Source: an uncultured Paracoccus sp.
GTDB lineage: Bacteria > Pseudomonadota > Alphaproteobacteria > Rhodobacterales > Rhodobacteraceae
Assembly: GCF_947496875.1 (NCBI RefSeq)
Contig: NZ_CANMEH010000007.1
Span: 1 to 64,000, forward strand
Direction: 5' to 3'
DNA: 64,000 bases
The first letter of the stretch is position 1, and each line of letters starts with the position of its first letter. Shown in pieces: positions 17,209 to 25,685 of the stretch. The notes beneath the pieces are model-generated. The model saw nothing but the letters and a program-made list of their open reading frames with translations. It did no database searches and was not told where the DNA came from. Position numbers and translations under genes: made by a program.

Positions 17209-18210
17209 TCAGCCGTCCGCGTTGCCGCCGACGCGCAGGACGATCTTGCCGATATGCGCGCCCGCTTCCATCCGACTGTGCGCCGCCGCGGCTTCGCCCA
17301 GCGGAAATTCCTCGTCCATCACCGGTCGCATCTTGCCCGCCTTGATCATGGGCCAGACATGACGGTGCAGTTCGTCGGCGATCCTCGACTTGGCCAGATC
17401 GGACTGCGGCCGCAGCGTCGATCCCGTGACGGTCAGGCGGCGGCGCATGATCGGGGAAAAGTTGATCTCGGCCTTGGCGCCGCCCAGAAAGGCGATGAAC
17501 ACCAGCCGTCCATCATCGGCCAGCGCGCTGATGTTGCGGGCGATGTAGTCACCCGCCACCATGTCCAGGATCAGGTCGGCCCCGCCCTCGCCCTGCAGGA
17601 TCTCGACGAAATCCTGTTCACGGTAGTTGATCGCGGTCGCCCCCAGCCTTTCGCAGGCCTCACATTTCGCGGACGAGCCCGCGGTCGCAAAGACCCGGGC
17701 ACCCAGCGCGTTCGCGATCTGGATTGCGGTCGTTCCGATCCCGGACGATCCGCCATGGACCAGGAACCGCTCACCCGCGTGCAGGCCGCCGCGCATGACG
17801 ACGTTGGACCACACGGTGAATGTGGTTTCGGGCAGGCATGCCGCCTCGCGCAGCGACACGCCCTGCGGGATGGGCAGCGCGTGGTCGGCCGGTGTCGCGA
17901 CATACTCGGCATAGCCGCCGCCGGGCAGCAACGCACAGACCGCGTCCCCGACTTGCCAGCGGGTGACGTCCGCCCCAACGGCGGCGACATGGCCGGAACA
18001 TTCCAGACCGGGCAGGTCGGACGCGCCGGGCGGCGGCGCATAGGCCCCCATTCGCTGCAGCACGTCGGGCCGGTTCACCCCGGCATAGGCCACCCGGATC
18101 ACGATCTGGCCGGCCCCGGGCATCGGCACCGCACGGCGAGCCGGCTGCAGCACCTCGGGCGCGCCCGCGCCGGTGATCTCGATCACGTCCATTTCGCTCG
18201 GCAGGGTCAT
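17209..18210 (-). CDS. NAD(P)H-quinone oxidoreductase, zinc-less MDR family (PIG3-like)
   Basis: A 333-residue medium-chain dehydrogenase/reductase of the quinone oxidoreductase group. GroES-like N-terminus with AGVNRPDVLQRMG (about residues 44-56) and PGLECSGHVAAVG; the NADPH-binding LVHGGSSGIGTTAIQIA (~146-162) replaces the usual AAAGGVG. The zinc ligands are absent, so it should be a quinone or enal reductase. The ATG has AAGGAG upstream and overlaps the TGA of the COQ9 gene (ATGA at 18207-18210). Being coupled to a ubiquinone-biosynthesis gene fits a role in quinone redox balance, but that is inference. Confidence 0.9.
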   Translation of the reverse strand: MTLPSEMDVIEITGAGAPEVLQPARRAVPMPGAGQIVIRVAYAGVNRPDVLQRMGAYAPPPGASDLPGLECSGHVAAVGADVTRWQVGDAVCALLPGGGYAEYVATPADHALPIPQGVSLREAACLPETTFTVWSNVVMRGGLHAGERFLVHGGSSGIGTTAIQIANALGARVFATAGSSAKCEACERLGATAINYREQDFVEILQGEGGADLILDMVAGDYIARNISALADDGRLVFIAFLGGAKAEINFSPIMRRRLTVTGSTLRPQSDLAKSRIADELHRHVWPMIKAGKMRPVMDEEFPLGEAAAAHSRMEAGAHIGKIVLRVGGNADG

Positions 18211-18875
18211 CCATTCTCCTTCATTCGGCCCGGCGCGGGAAAAGGCGGCGTTTCCGCGGGCTTTCTTATCCATCCGGTCGCCAGCCGCGTCGCCAGCCCG
18301 ACACCCGGCACCTTGCGGGCGGCGGACTTGATCCGTTCGACCTGCATCACATCATCGATCCGCCGGTCGATGAAGGCGCGGGTATCGGCGTGCCCGGCAG
18401 ACTGGTCGCCCAGCCAGTACAGCACCACCGCCCCCCAGACCGAGGCGAGGGTTGCCCGCTTGGTGTACCAGTTCACATCCGCGGAGGTATCGCCCAGTGC
18501 GGACCAGATCGTGTCCGCCGTTTCCCACATCAGGCGCGCGCCCAGCGCGCCGTTCTGCGGCAGCGCCATGACCGCCGCGCCGGCGCGGACCAGTTCCGGA
18601 TCGGACAGCTGCAGGCGCTGCCAGATCGCATCGGCGACGCGATCGCGGAACCGCCCCGCCGCCGCCGAGCTGGCCAGCCTGTCGCGCAGGCGGGCGTCGC
18701 CGCGGCGGTGATAGGCCGCCGCCATGCCGGCACCCCCCCGCGGAAACAGGGCGCGGGCAACCTGCGGGTTCATGCCGATGTCGCGGGCGCCGGCCAGCAG
18801 GGCGCGATCGTTCATGCCGTCAAAGGGCACATGCGCGAGGGCCGCGTCCAGAAGGCGGTCGGTCTGATCGGTCAT
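18207..18875 (-). CDS. COQ9 family protein (ubiquinone biosynthesis)
   Basis: A 222-residue COQ9 homologue. The family binds lipids or quinone intermediates and assists the COQ7-type hydroxylation step of ubiquinone biosynthesis. Its C-terminal hallmark is visible: WETADTIWSALGD...DVNWYTKRATLASVWGAVVLYWLGD (about residues 115-160), followed by the amphipathic end with FIDRRIDDVMQVERIK. Two adjacent ATGs are possible. I chose 18875 since GGAGG lies 5 nt before it. It is first in a two-gene operon with the quinone oxidoreductase and divergent from rpsU (95 bp). Confidence 0.9.
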   Translation of the reverse strand: MTDQTDRLLDAALAHVPFDGMNDRALLAGARDIGMNPQVARALFPRGGAGMAAAYHRRGDARLRDRLASSAAAGRFRDRVADAIWQRLQLSDPELVRAGAAVMALPQNGALGARLMWETADTIWSALGDTSADVNWYTKRATLASVWGAVVLYWLGDQSAGHADTRAFIDRRIDDVMQVERIKSAARKVPGVGLATRLATGWIRKPAETPPFPAPGRMKENG

Positions 18876-18970
18876 CATCTCCTCCACTGGACAGACGGGG
18901 GTCAGGCGCGCTATAGGGCCGCTTCCTGCAGATCAGATCAACTCTAACCTAGGAAGGTGGTGACAACCAC

Positions 18971-19177
18971 ATGCAGGTAAGCGTTCGCGACAACAATGTC
19001 GAACAGGCGCTTCGTGCCCTGAAGAAGAAACTTCAGCGCGAAGGGGTCTTTCGCGAAATGAAGCTCAAGCAGCATTTCGAGAAGCCGTCGGTCAAGAAGG
19101 CCCGGGAACGGGCCGAGGCCGTTCGCCGCGCCCGCAAGCTGGCCCGTAAAAAGGCACAACGCGAAGGCGCGATGTAA
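18971..19177 (+). CDS. rpsU: 30S ribosomal protein S21
   Basis: A 68-residue highly basic protein with the complete bS21 sequence: [20 protein letters not shown], then [14 protein letters not shown], and an Arg/Lys-rich tail ([15 protein letters not shown]). It binds the 30S platform near the anti-Shine-Dalgarno end of 16S rRNA and helps initiation. The start is preceded by AAGGTGGTG. Single-gene unit, closed by a clear hairpin terminator at 19225-19254. Length and motifs are standard for alphaproteobacteria. Confidence 0.97.
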   Translation: MQVSVRDNNVEQALRALKKKLQREGVFREMKLKQHFEKPSVKKARERAEAVRRARKLARKKAQREGAM

Positions 19178-19224
19178 GCGCCCGCACCGGGCAGTCTGCC
19201 CGACATTCGCGAAGACGATGGATC

Positions 19225-19254
19225 AACCCCCGTGGCAGCCGCCGCGGGGGTTTT
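19225..19254 (+). terminator. Rho-independent terminator of rpsU
   Basis: AACCCCCG pairs with CGGGGGTT across a GC-rich centre and is followed directly by TTTT. It lies 47 bp after the rpsU stop. Confidence 0.85.
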
Positions 19255-19272
19255 CCTGTCCGGAAAGACAGT

Positions 19273-19298
19273 TTGTGACCGTCAAGAAACTGTCACAA
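19273..19298. promoter_or_regulatory. Inverted repeat TTGTGAC-N12-GTCACAA, candidate operator
   Basis: Perfect 7-bp arms at 19273-19279 and 19292-19298 lie 52 bp upstream of the likely start of the PAP2 phosphatase and after the rpsU terminator. The spacing (19 bp between arm centres, close to two helical turns) fits a dimeric regulator site. The regulator is unknown. Confidence 0.45.
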
Positions 19299-19350
19299 GA
19301 CGACAAGGCGCCAGTTGCGGTGCGTTGTTCTGGTATTTTGGTTGCAAAAC

Positions 19351-20085
19351 ATGGTGCCCGACACTCTGATCGCGCTTGACCACCAGGTCTTCGCGGCGAT
19401 TCACCAATTCTATGGCCTGTCTTGGGCGGTAGATAGCCTGATCTGGCTGATTTCGACCAATCCCCTCTTCAAAGGGGTGGTCAGCGCGATGATGTTCTGG
19501 TGGCTGTGGTTCAGGCCCCACCCGCAGCTCTCCCTGGTGCGCTCAAAGCTTTCGGCGCTGCTGCTGCTGTCGGTGGTCGCGATTTTCCTTGGACGTCTGC
19601 TGGCCTTGCAGCTTCCGTTCCGTGATCGCCCCTTCATGCACCCTGAACTGATCCGATGGTCGGACGACAAGCTGAGCAGCATCCATCTCGACGGGTGGAG
19701 CTCGATGCCCAGTGACCACGCGGTCATGTATTTCGCGCTGGCAACCGGCTACATGATCATCGACCGCAAAGTCGGAACTTTGGCGCTGCTGCACGCAGCG
19801 CTCGTGATCTCGCTCACGCGCGTCTACAACGGCGTCCATTTTCCTGGTGACATTCTGGTCGGCGCGCTTCTGGGTGTAGCTGCCGCGCTTCTGCTGATGC
19901 AACCGCTTCAGAAAGCGCTGCTGGTTGCGGGCCACGCAATCGGCGCCGTTGATCTGTCCAGTCGCCGACCCGAGTTGTTCTATCCCCTGATGTTCTTGGT
20001 AACATTGCAGTTCGCAACCATGTTCGAGACGGCCCGCGGCTTCGTGGGTTCAATAGGCGAGATCCTGTTCGCCGTGCTGTCGTGA
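19351..20085 (+). CDS. PAP2-family membrane phosphatase
   Basis: A 244-residue integral membrane protein with several hydrophobic segments and the three phosphatidic-acid-phosphatase motifs: LQLPFRDRP (C1, about residues 90-98), SMPSDH (C2, ~124-129) and LTRVYNGVHFPGD (C3, ~162-174). These give the Lys/Arg, His and Asp of the vanadium-haloperoxidase-type active site, which faces the periplasm. Likely substrates are undecaprenyl pyrophosphate or phosphatidyl phosphates. The ATG at 19351 is preferred to an upstream in-frame TTG (19315). The ribosome-binding site is weak. Base composition is lower in GC than its neighbours. Confidence 0.88.
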   Translation: MVPDTLIALDHQVFAAIHQFYGLSWAVDSLIWLISTNPLFKGVVSAMMFWWLWFRPHPQLSLVRSKLSALLLLSVVAIFLGRLLALQLPFRDRPFMHPELIRWSDDKLSSIHLDGWSSMPSDHAVMYFALATGYMIIDRKVGTLALLHAALVISLTRVYNGVHFPGDILVGALLGVAAALLLMQPLQKALLVAGHAIGAVDLSSRRPELFYPLMFLVTLQFATMFETARGFVGSIGEILFAVLS

Positions 20086-20288
20086 ACAGCGCTATCCGGA
20101 CGTCCAATACTCCTCGCCTGATCCGCCGAGAACGTCATTCGGGGATTCTGTTCCATACGTCCGAACGGGCGGAGATAGCAGACTCCCGTGACGTTTTCGC
20201 TCATGTGGATGTAACGTAAACGCGCATAGCGTCTTGAGCGAAGGCGTCGGGCATTATGCGCTGCTGACGAGTGCAGGGAGAACAGCAC

Positions 20289-21401
20289 GTGAAGATTGGC
20301 TGCCCAAGGGAGATCAAGCCGCAGGAATTCCGGGTCGGGCTGACGCCCGATGCCGCCCGCGAGGCGGTGGCGCAGGGCCATGACGTCCTGATCGAATCCG
20401 GTGCGGGGGACGGTGCGGGATTCACCGACGCTGCCTATCAGGCAGCCGGCGCGACCGTCCTGCCCGACGCGGCGGCGGTGTTCGACGCCGCTGACCTGAT
20501 CGTCAAGGTCAAGGAACCGCAGGCGGGCGAGCGCGCCATGCTGCGCGCCGGGCAGGTGCTGTTCACCTATTTGCACCTGGCCCCCGATCCCGATCAGACC
20601 CGCGATCTGCTGGCCTCTGGTGTCACGGCCATCGCCTACGAGACGGTGACCGATGCCCGCGGCGGGTTGCCGCTGCTGGCACCGATGTCCGAGGTCGCGG
20701 GCCGGCTTGCCCCGCAGATGGGCGCGTGGACCCTGCAAAAGGCGAATGGCGGGCGGGGCGTGCTGCTGGGCGGGGTGCCCGGGGTGCGCCCGGCGCGGGT
20801 CGTCATCATCGGCGGCGGCGTGGTCGGCACCGCGGCGGCCCGGGTCGCCGTGGGCATGGGCGCGAACGTGACCGTGCTCGACCGGTCGGTGCCGCGGCTG
20901 TCCTATCTGGACGACGTCTTCATGGGCGGGCTGACCACCCAGTATTCCAGCGCGGGCGCGATCGCCGAACTGCTGACCACCGCCGATCTGGTGATCGGGG
21001 CGGTGCTGGTCCCCGGCGCGGCGGCGCCCAGGCTGGTCAGCCGCGCGCAGCTTGCCACCATGCTGCCCGGCGCGGTGCTGGTCGACGTGGCCATCGACCA
21101 GGGCGGTTGTTTCGAGACATCGCGCCCGACCACCCATCAGGACCCGATCTACGAGGTGGACGGGGTGATGCATTACTGCGTCGCGAACATGCCCGGCGCG
21201 GTCGCGCGCACATCGACCCAGGCGCTGGGTAACGCGACGCTGCCCTTTGTCCTCGCGCTCGCGGGCGGGTGGCGCGCGGCGCTTACCGCCGACCCGCACC
21301 TGCGCGCGGGTCTTGCGGTCCACGCCGGAAAGCTGACCTCGCCCCCCGTGGGCGATGCGCTCGGCTTGCAGGCGGTCAGACCGGAGGACGTGCTGGCGTA
21401 G
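20289..21401 (+). CDS. ald: Alanine dehydrogenase
   Basis: A 370-residue enzyme with the AlaDH/PNT layout. The N-terminal signature is [19 protein letters not shown] (residues 2-20). KVKEP and the catalytic His in TYLHLAPD (~90-97) are present, as is the NAD-binding [14 protein letters not shown] (~167-180). Asp in VDVAIDQGG and the C-terminal [11 protein letters not shown] complete the active site. It reversibly deaminates L-alanine to pyruvate and ammonia. The start is GTG at 20289, with CAGGGAG 9 nt before it. The 3' end overlaps the convergent mscL by 26 nt. Regulation by an Lrp-type factor is common but no lrp gene is nearby. Confidence 0.95.
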   Translation: MKIGCPREIKPQEFRVGLTPDAAREAVAQGHDVLIESGAGDGAGFTDAAYQAAGATVLPDAAAVFDAADLIVKVKEPQAGERAMLRAGQVLFTYLHLAPDPDQTRDLLASGVTAIAYETVTDARGGLPLLAPMSEVAGRLAPQMGAWTLQKANGGRGVLLGGVPGVRPARVVIIGGGVVGTAAARVAVGMGANVTVLDRSVPRLSYLDDVFMGGLTTQYSSAGAIAELLTTADLVIGAVLVPGAAAPRLVSRAQLATMLPGAVLVDVAIDQGGCFETSRPTTHQDPIYEVDGVMHYCVANMPGAVARTSTQALGNATLPFVLALAGGWRAALTADPHLRAGLAVHAGKLTSPPVGDALGLQAVRPEDVLA

Positions 21402-21882
21402 CCCCCGGCGCCGGCGCCAGGTCGTCGCCGGGGCGCACGACGGTCCGGGGCGTCTGGCCTGCGGCCAGCAGGTCGCGGATCTCTGCGAGCAGCGCCTCGG
21501 TCGAGGCACCGGCGGCCGAGGTCTCGGCCTCCTGCTTGCGCATCGCCGCCTCCTTGATGCGGTTCACGCCCTTGACCAGCAGAAACACCACGAAGGCGAT
21601 GATCAGGAAGTTGATGACCGCGGTGATGAAGGACCCGTAGGCCCAGACCGTCGCACCCGCCTCCTTCGCCGCAACCAGCGAGGCGCCGTCCGGGGCGGTT
21701 CCCTTCAGCACGATGTAGTTCCCCGAGAAATCGGTGTTCCCGGTAATCAGGCTGAGCACCGGATTGACGAGATCGTCCACCATCGAGGTCACGATCGCGG
21801 TGAACGCGGCGCCGATGATGATGCCGACCGCCATGTCCATGACGTTGCCTTTGGCGATGAAATCGCGGAATTCCTTGATCAT
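21376..21882 (-). CDS. mscL: Large-conductance mechanosensitive channel MscL
   Basis: A 168-residue inner-membrane channel that opens on membrane tension to release solutes in osmotic downshock. The N-terminal S1 helix and TM1 are clear: [20 protein letters not shown] then [21 protein letters not shown] (to ~residue 42). The periplasmic loop follows, then TM2 ([21 protein letters not shown], ~84-104) and a cytoplasmic helix with [10 protein letters not shown]. The Pro/Ala-rich C-terminus is longer than in E. coli. The ATG at 21882 with GGGGG upstream is preferred over a GTG four codons earlier. Confidence 0.95.
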   Translation of the reverse strand: MIKEFRDFIAKGNVMDMAVGIIIGAAFTAIVTSMVDDLVNPVLSLITGNTDFSGNYIVLKGTAPDGASLVAAKEAGATVWAYGSFITAVINFLIIAFVVFLLVKGVNRIKEAAMRKQEAETSAAGASTEALLAEIRDLLAAGQTPRTVVRPGDDLAPAPGATPARPPV

Positions 21883-21985
21883 GCGTGCCCCCACGTCCTG
21901 CCGCGCGGTGCCCTCGACGTGAGGGAGCCGGACGGCTTACCCCGTCTAAACATAAAGCAACTCACCTCTGCAATGGAGCAAACTC

Positions 21986-22693
21986 ATGGCGTCCGACCTG
22001 TCCGACTTCCCGATCACCCGGCGCTGGCCGCCGCGCCGGCCCGGCGTGATCCAGCTTTACTCGCTGGCGACGCCGAACGGCGTCAAGGCGTCGATCATGC
22101 TGGAGGAATGCGGCCTCGATTACGACGTCCACCGGATCAGCATCACCGACCCGGAAGACCAGATGACGCCCGAGTTCCTGTCGCTGAACCCCAACAACAA
22201 GATCCCCGCGATCATCGACCCGAACGGGCCGGCGGGGCGGCCGATGGGGCTGTGGGAATCGGGCGCGATCCTGATCTACCTGGCTGACAAGACCGGCCGG
22301 TTCCTGCCCCAGGACGGGCAGGCCAGGTACGAGACCCTGCAGTGGCTGATGTTCCAGGTCGGCGGCGTGGGCCCGATGTTCGGGCAGATCGGCTATTTCT
22401 TCCGCTACAAGGGCCGCGAGATCGAGGACAAGCGCCCTTTGGAACGCTATGTCAACGAAGCGAAGCGCCTGCTGGGTGTCATCGACCGGCAGCTCGACGG
22501 GCGCGACTGGATCACCGGCAGCTATTCCATCGCCGACATCGCGCTGGCGCCGTGGGTGCGCAACATGCGCACCGGCTACGAGGCAGACGCGCTGGTGGGT
22601 CTGGACGGGTTCCGCAACATCGCCCGCTGGCTCGACGCGTTCGCGGCACGACCGGCGGTGCAGACCGGTCTGAACATCCCCGCGGCCGACTAG
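21986..22693 (+). CDS. Glutathione S-transferase family protein (YfcG/YghU-like)
   Basis: A 235-residue GST. The N-terminal thioredoxin-like domain starts at IQLYSLATPNGVKASIMLEE (about residues 22-41). NPNNKIPAIIDP (~68-79) contains the cis-Pro motif and WESGAILIYLADK (~89-101) the glutathione-binding Glu-Ser pair. The helical domain contains WLMFQVGGVGPMFGQ and the N-capping box IADIALAPWV. The TPNG segment near the active site is typical of Nu-class disulfide-bond reductases such as YfcG. It is convergent with pheT, with a shared hairpin between. Confidence 0.92.
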   Translation: MASDLSDFPITRRWPPRRPGVIQLYSLATPNGVKASIMLEECGLDYDVHRISITDPEDQMTPEFLSLNPNNKIPAIIDPNGPAGRPMGLWESGAILIYLADKTGRFLPQDGQARYETLQWLMFQVGGVGPMFGQIGYFFRYKGREIEDKRPLERYVNEAKRLLGVIDRQLDGRDWITGSYSIADIALAPWVRNMRTGYEADALVGLDGFRNIARWLDAFAARPAVQTGLNIPAAD

Positions 22694-22710
22694 GCGCCTG
22701 CGGCACGGCC

Positions 22711-22743
22711 CCTCCGCCACACCCGCTGCGGCTGTGGCGGAGG
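22711..22743. terminator. Bidirectional hairpin between the GST gene and pheT
   Basis: CCTCCGCCACA (22711-22721) pairs perfectly with TGTGGCGGAGG (22733-22743), an 11-bp stem with an 11-nt loop in the 64-bp gap between two convergent genes. There is no T run on either side, so termination would rely on stem strength. Confidence 0.6.
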
Positions 22744-22757
22744 CAACGGTCATCCGG

Positions 22758-25175
22758 TCAGCTGCGCAGCGTTCCGCCGGTGGCCTTGCCGACCTTGTCG
22801 ACGATGCGGGCCGCGACGGCCTCGATCTCGGCGTCGGTCAGCGTCCTGTCGCGGGGTTGCAGGCGGGCGGTGATCGCGATGGATTTCTTGCCCGGCCCCA
22901 TCTGCGCCTGCGCCTTGTCGCCGGTGAACTCGTCGAACACCCGCACGCTTTCGATCAGGGCCTTGTCGGCGCCCTGCGCGGCGTTCACCAGGGCCAGCGC
23001 CTCGACCCGCTCGTCCACCACGAACGCAAAGTCGCGATCGACCGGCTGCAGGTCGCTGATCGACAGGGCCGGGCGGGTGGGCGTCCGGGATTTCGGAAGC
23101 GGCACGTTCGCGATGCTGATGGTGAAGGCGACCGCCGGTCCCTTGACGTCGAGGGTCCGCAGCACCCGCGGGTGCACCTCGCCAAAGCTGGCCAGCCGGT
23201 TCGGCCCCAGCGCGATGTTGCCGGCCCGGCCCGGGTGCCACCAGCCGTCCAGCTTGCGGTCGATCTGGGCCCGTGCGGGGGCGCCGATCGCGGCCAGCAC
23301 CGCCTCGGCATCGGCGCGGGCGTCATACAGGTCCACCGGGCGCCGCGACCTGTGCGGGTCGCGCGGGGCACTGAACCCGACCAGCAACCCGCTCAGCTGC
23401 AGCGCCTGGTTGCCCGGCTCGCCCCCGGAAAACACCGGCCCCACCTCGAACAGCGCCAGGTCGGCAAAGCCGCGGGCCTGGTTGCGGGCCGCCGCGATCA
23501 GCAGGCCGGGCAGCAGGTCGGGGCGCAGATGCGTCATCTCGCTGGAAATCGGGTTCTCGATCCGCACCGCGTCGGCACCGCCGCCGAACAGCGCCGCCGC
23601 CGCCGCGTCGATGAAGCTGTAGGTGACGCATTCGTTGTAGCCCAGCGCCGCCGCGGTCCGGCGGGCGGCGCTTTCACGGCGCTGCAGCGCGGTCAGCACC
23701 GGTTGCGGGACGCCCGCGCGGGGGCGCGGCAGGGGCTGGCCCTGCAGCCGCGACAGGCTGGCGATGCGCGCGACCTCCTCGACCAGGTCGGCCTCGCCAT
23801 GCACGTCGGGGCGCCAGCTGGGCACGTGCGCCAGGTCGCCATCCATCCGGAACCCCAGCGCCGCCAGCGTCTGGCGCTGGGTGTCGGCCGGAATGTCCAT
23901 CCCGACCAGCCGCCGGGTCCGGTCGGGGTCCAGCCGAAAGGCGCGGGCATGGTCCGCGGCGGCGCCGGCCTCGACCACGTGGCCGGGCGTGCCGCCGCAC
24001 AGATCCAGGATCATCTGCGTCGCCAGTTCCAGCCCGGGCCGGGTAAAGGCGGGGTCCACGCCGCGTTCGAACCGGTAGCGGGCGTCGCTGTTGATCCTCA
24101 GCGCGCGGCCGGTGGCGGCGATGCCGATCGGCTGCCAGAACGCGCTTTCCAGGAACACGTCGGTCGTGGCCTCGGTCACGCCCGACGCCTCGCCGCCCAT
24201 GATCCCGGCCAGGCTTTCCGGGCCGTGGTCGTCTGCGATGACCAGGTCGCCCGGGCGCAGGTCATAGGTCCGGCCGTCCAGCGCATCCAGGGATTCGCCG
24301 GCGGCGGCGCCGCGCACGACAAGATTGCCGGCGACCTTGCCGGCGTCGAAGACATGCATCGGCCGGTTCAGGTCGAAGGTGAACAGGTTGGTGATGTCCA
24401 CCAGCGCCGAGATCGGGCGCAGTCCGATGGCGCGTAGCCGCTGCTGCAGCCAGGCGGGGCTGGGGCCGTTGGTCACGCCGCGGATCAGCCGTCCGGTGAA
24501 ATGCGGGGCGCGGTCGATCACGTCGGGGGCGATGCTGACCCGGATTGGGCTGTCGAACATGCCCGCCACCGGGTGCATCAGCAGCGGCTTCAGCGTGCCC
24601 AGCCCGCGCGCGGCCAGGTCGCGGGCGATGCCACGCACGCCCAGCGCGTCGGGGCGGTTCGGGGTGACCTTGATGTGGATCATCGGGTCGATCCGGTCGG
24701 GCTGGTTGGCGGCCAGCCAGTCGACGTATTTGCGCCCGACCTCGGCGCCGGCTGAGTCCGCGGGCAGCTCGATGATGCCGGTATGTTCGTCGGACAGTTC
24801 CAGTTCCCGTTCCGACGCCATCATGCCGTGGCTTTCGACCCCGCGGATCTTGCCGACGCCCAGGGTCAGGTCGATGCCGGGCACGTAGTCGCCGGGCTTG
24901 GCCAGCACGACGGTGATCCCGGCGCGGGCGTTCGGAGCGCCGCAGACGATCTGCCGCTCGCCCTCGTCGGTCAGGACGCGACAGACCCGCAGCCGGTCGG
25001 CGTCGGGGTGCTGTTCGGCCTGCAGGACCCGCGCCAGGGTAAAGGCGCCGAGGCGGGCGGCAGGGTCGACGACCTCCTCGACCTCGAGCCCGAGATCGGT
25101 CAGGGCGTCGGTGATTTCGGTGAGGGTCGCCGTGGTATCGAGATGGTCACGGAGCCAGGAGAGGGTGAATTTCAT
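22758..25175 (-). CDS. pheT: Phenylalanine-tRNA ligase beta subunit
   Basis: An 805-residue protein, the usual length for PheT. The N-terminal MKFTLSWLRDHLDT, then the EMAP/OB-fold tRNA-binding domain (HPDADRLRVCRV, about residues 57-68, and VVCGAPN-like IVCGAPNARAG). The B3/B4 editing region includes VTPNRPDALGVRGIARDLAA and DITNLFTFDLNRPMHVFDA. The C-terminal ferredoxin-like anticodon-binding domain begins near DRDFAFVVDERV. It pairs with PheS as alpha2-beta2 to charge tRNA-Phe and edits mischarged Tyr. Its ATG abuts the stop of the small upstream gene (TAAATG). Confidence 0.98.
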   Translation of the reverse strand: MKFTLSWLRDHLDTTATLTEITDALTDLGLEVEEVVDPAARLGAFTLARVLQAEQHPDADRLRVCRVLTDEGERQIVCGAPNARAGITVVLAKPGDYVPGIDLTLGVGKIRGVESHGMMASERELELSDEHTGIIELPADSAGAEVGRKYVDWLAANQPDRIDPMIHIKVTPNRPDALGVRGIARDLAARGLGTLKPLLMHPVAGMFDSPIRVSIAPDVIDRAPHFTGRLIRGVTNGPSPAWLQQRLRAIGLRPISALVDITNLFTFDLNRPMHVFDAGKVAGNLVVRGAAAGESLDALDGRTYDLRPGDLVIADDHGPESLAGIMGGEASGVTEATTDVFLESAFWQPIGIAATGRALRINSDARYRFERGVDPAFTRPGLELATQMILDLCGGTPGHVVEAGAAADHARAFRLDPDRTRRLVGMDIPADTQRQTLAALGFRMDGDLAHVPSWRPDVHGEADLVEEVARIASLSRLQGQPLPRPRAGVPQPVLTALQRRESAARRTAAALGYNECVTYSFIDAAAAALFGGGADAVRIENPISSEMTHLRPDLLPGLLIAAARNQARGFADLALFEVGPVFSGGEPGNQALQLSGLLVGFSAPRDPHRSRRPVDLYDARADAEAVLAAIGAPARAQIDRKLDGWWHPGRAGNIALGPNRLASFGEVHPRVLRTLDVKGPAVAFTISIANVPLPKSRTPTRPALSISDLQPVDRDFAFVVDERVEALALVNAAQGADKALIESVRVFDEFTGDKAQAQMGPGKKSIAITARLQPRDRTLTDAEIEAVAARIVDKVGKATGGTLRS

Positions 25176-25685
25176 TTAAGTCCGAAGCTCCTCTTTCATT
25201 GCTTCGACTAGACGCTTGCATTCTAAAGAAACGTTTTCCCAGAGCGTTCGCTCTTTTCCGTCCAGCGAAGATAATATACAGTCTTTCTCTCTCATCCAAT
25301 AGTCGTTGATTGCAACGACCACTCCAGCAGACGCTTCAGTAACGCTTTTCTCTGCCACTAGTTCTACTTCTGACTGAAGCGACCAAAGCTTCCTTATTTC
25401 AGGATCGAGATGCCAGTTTACTCTGCTTCGACCATCCCTACCGGTGCATTTCTCCACTTGCCTTACGAACTGACGGTAAAGTTCGCGCTTTTCCGCCTTG
25501 AGCTTTACATGCTCTCCCAAAAACGTCTGACGCTCCCAAATTAGCAGCGAAATCGCACCTCCGATTATCAAAGCCCAAACCGGGTTCGAAGCAAAGCTTT
25601 TCAAAACTTCGACGAAGTCATTCATCGGAGAAAATATTGCAAAGGTCACTACTAACGCGAAGGAACCCAGCAACAAACCTTTCAT
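25176..25685 (-). CDS. Small low-GC membrane protein of unknown function inserted between pheS and pheT
   Basis: A 169-residue protein I do not recognise. Two hydrophobic segments (about residues 3-20 and 35-51) are followed by a charged, helical cytoplasmic part with a Trp-rich stretch (NDYWMREKDC) and Lys/Glu-rich C-terminus. Base composition is striking: about 45% GC against roughly 70% in pheS and pheT, with rare AT-rich codons, a sign of transfer. Its ATG overlaps the pheS stop (TAATG at 25683-25687) and its TAA directly abuts the pheT ATG. So it is translated as the middle cistron of the operon. Length and coupling make a real gene very likely; the function is open. Confidence 0.85.
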   Translation of the reverse strand: MKGLLLGSFALVVTFAIFSPMNDFVEVLKSFASNPVWALIIGGAISLLIWERQTFLGEHVKLKAEKRELYRQFVRQVEKCTGRDGRSRVNWHLDPEIRKLWSLQSEVELVAEKSVTEASAGVVVAINDYWMREKDCILSSLDGKERTLWENVSLECKRLVEAMKEELRT

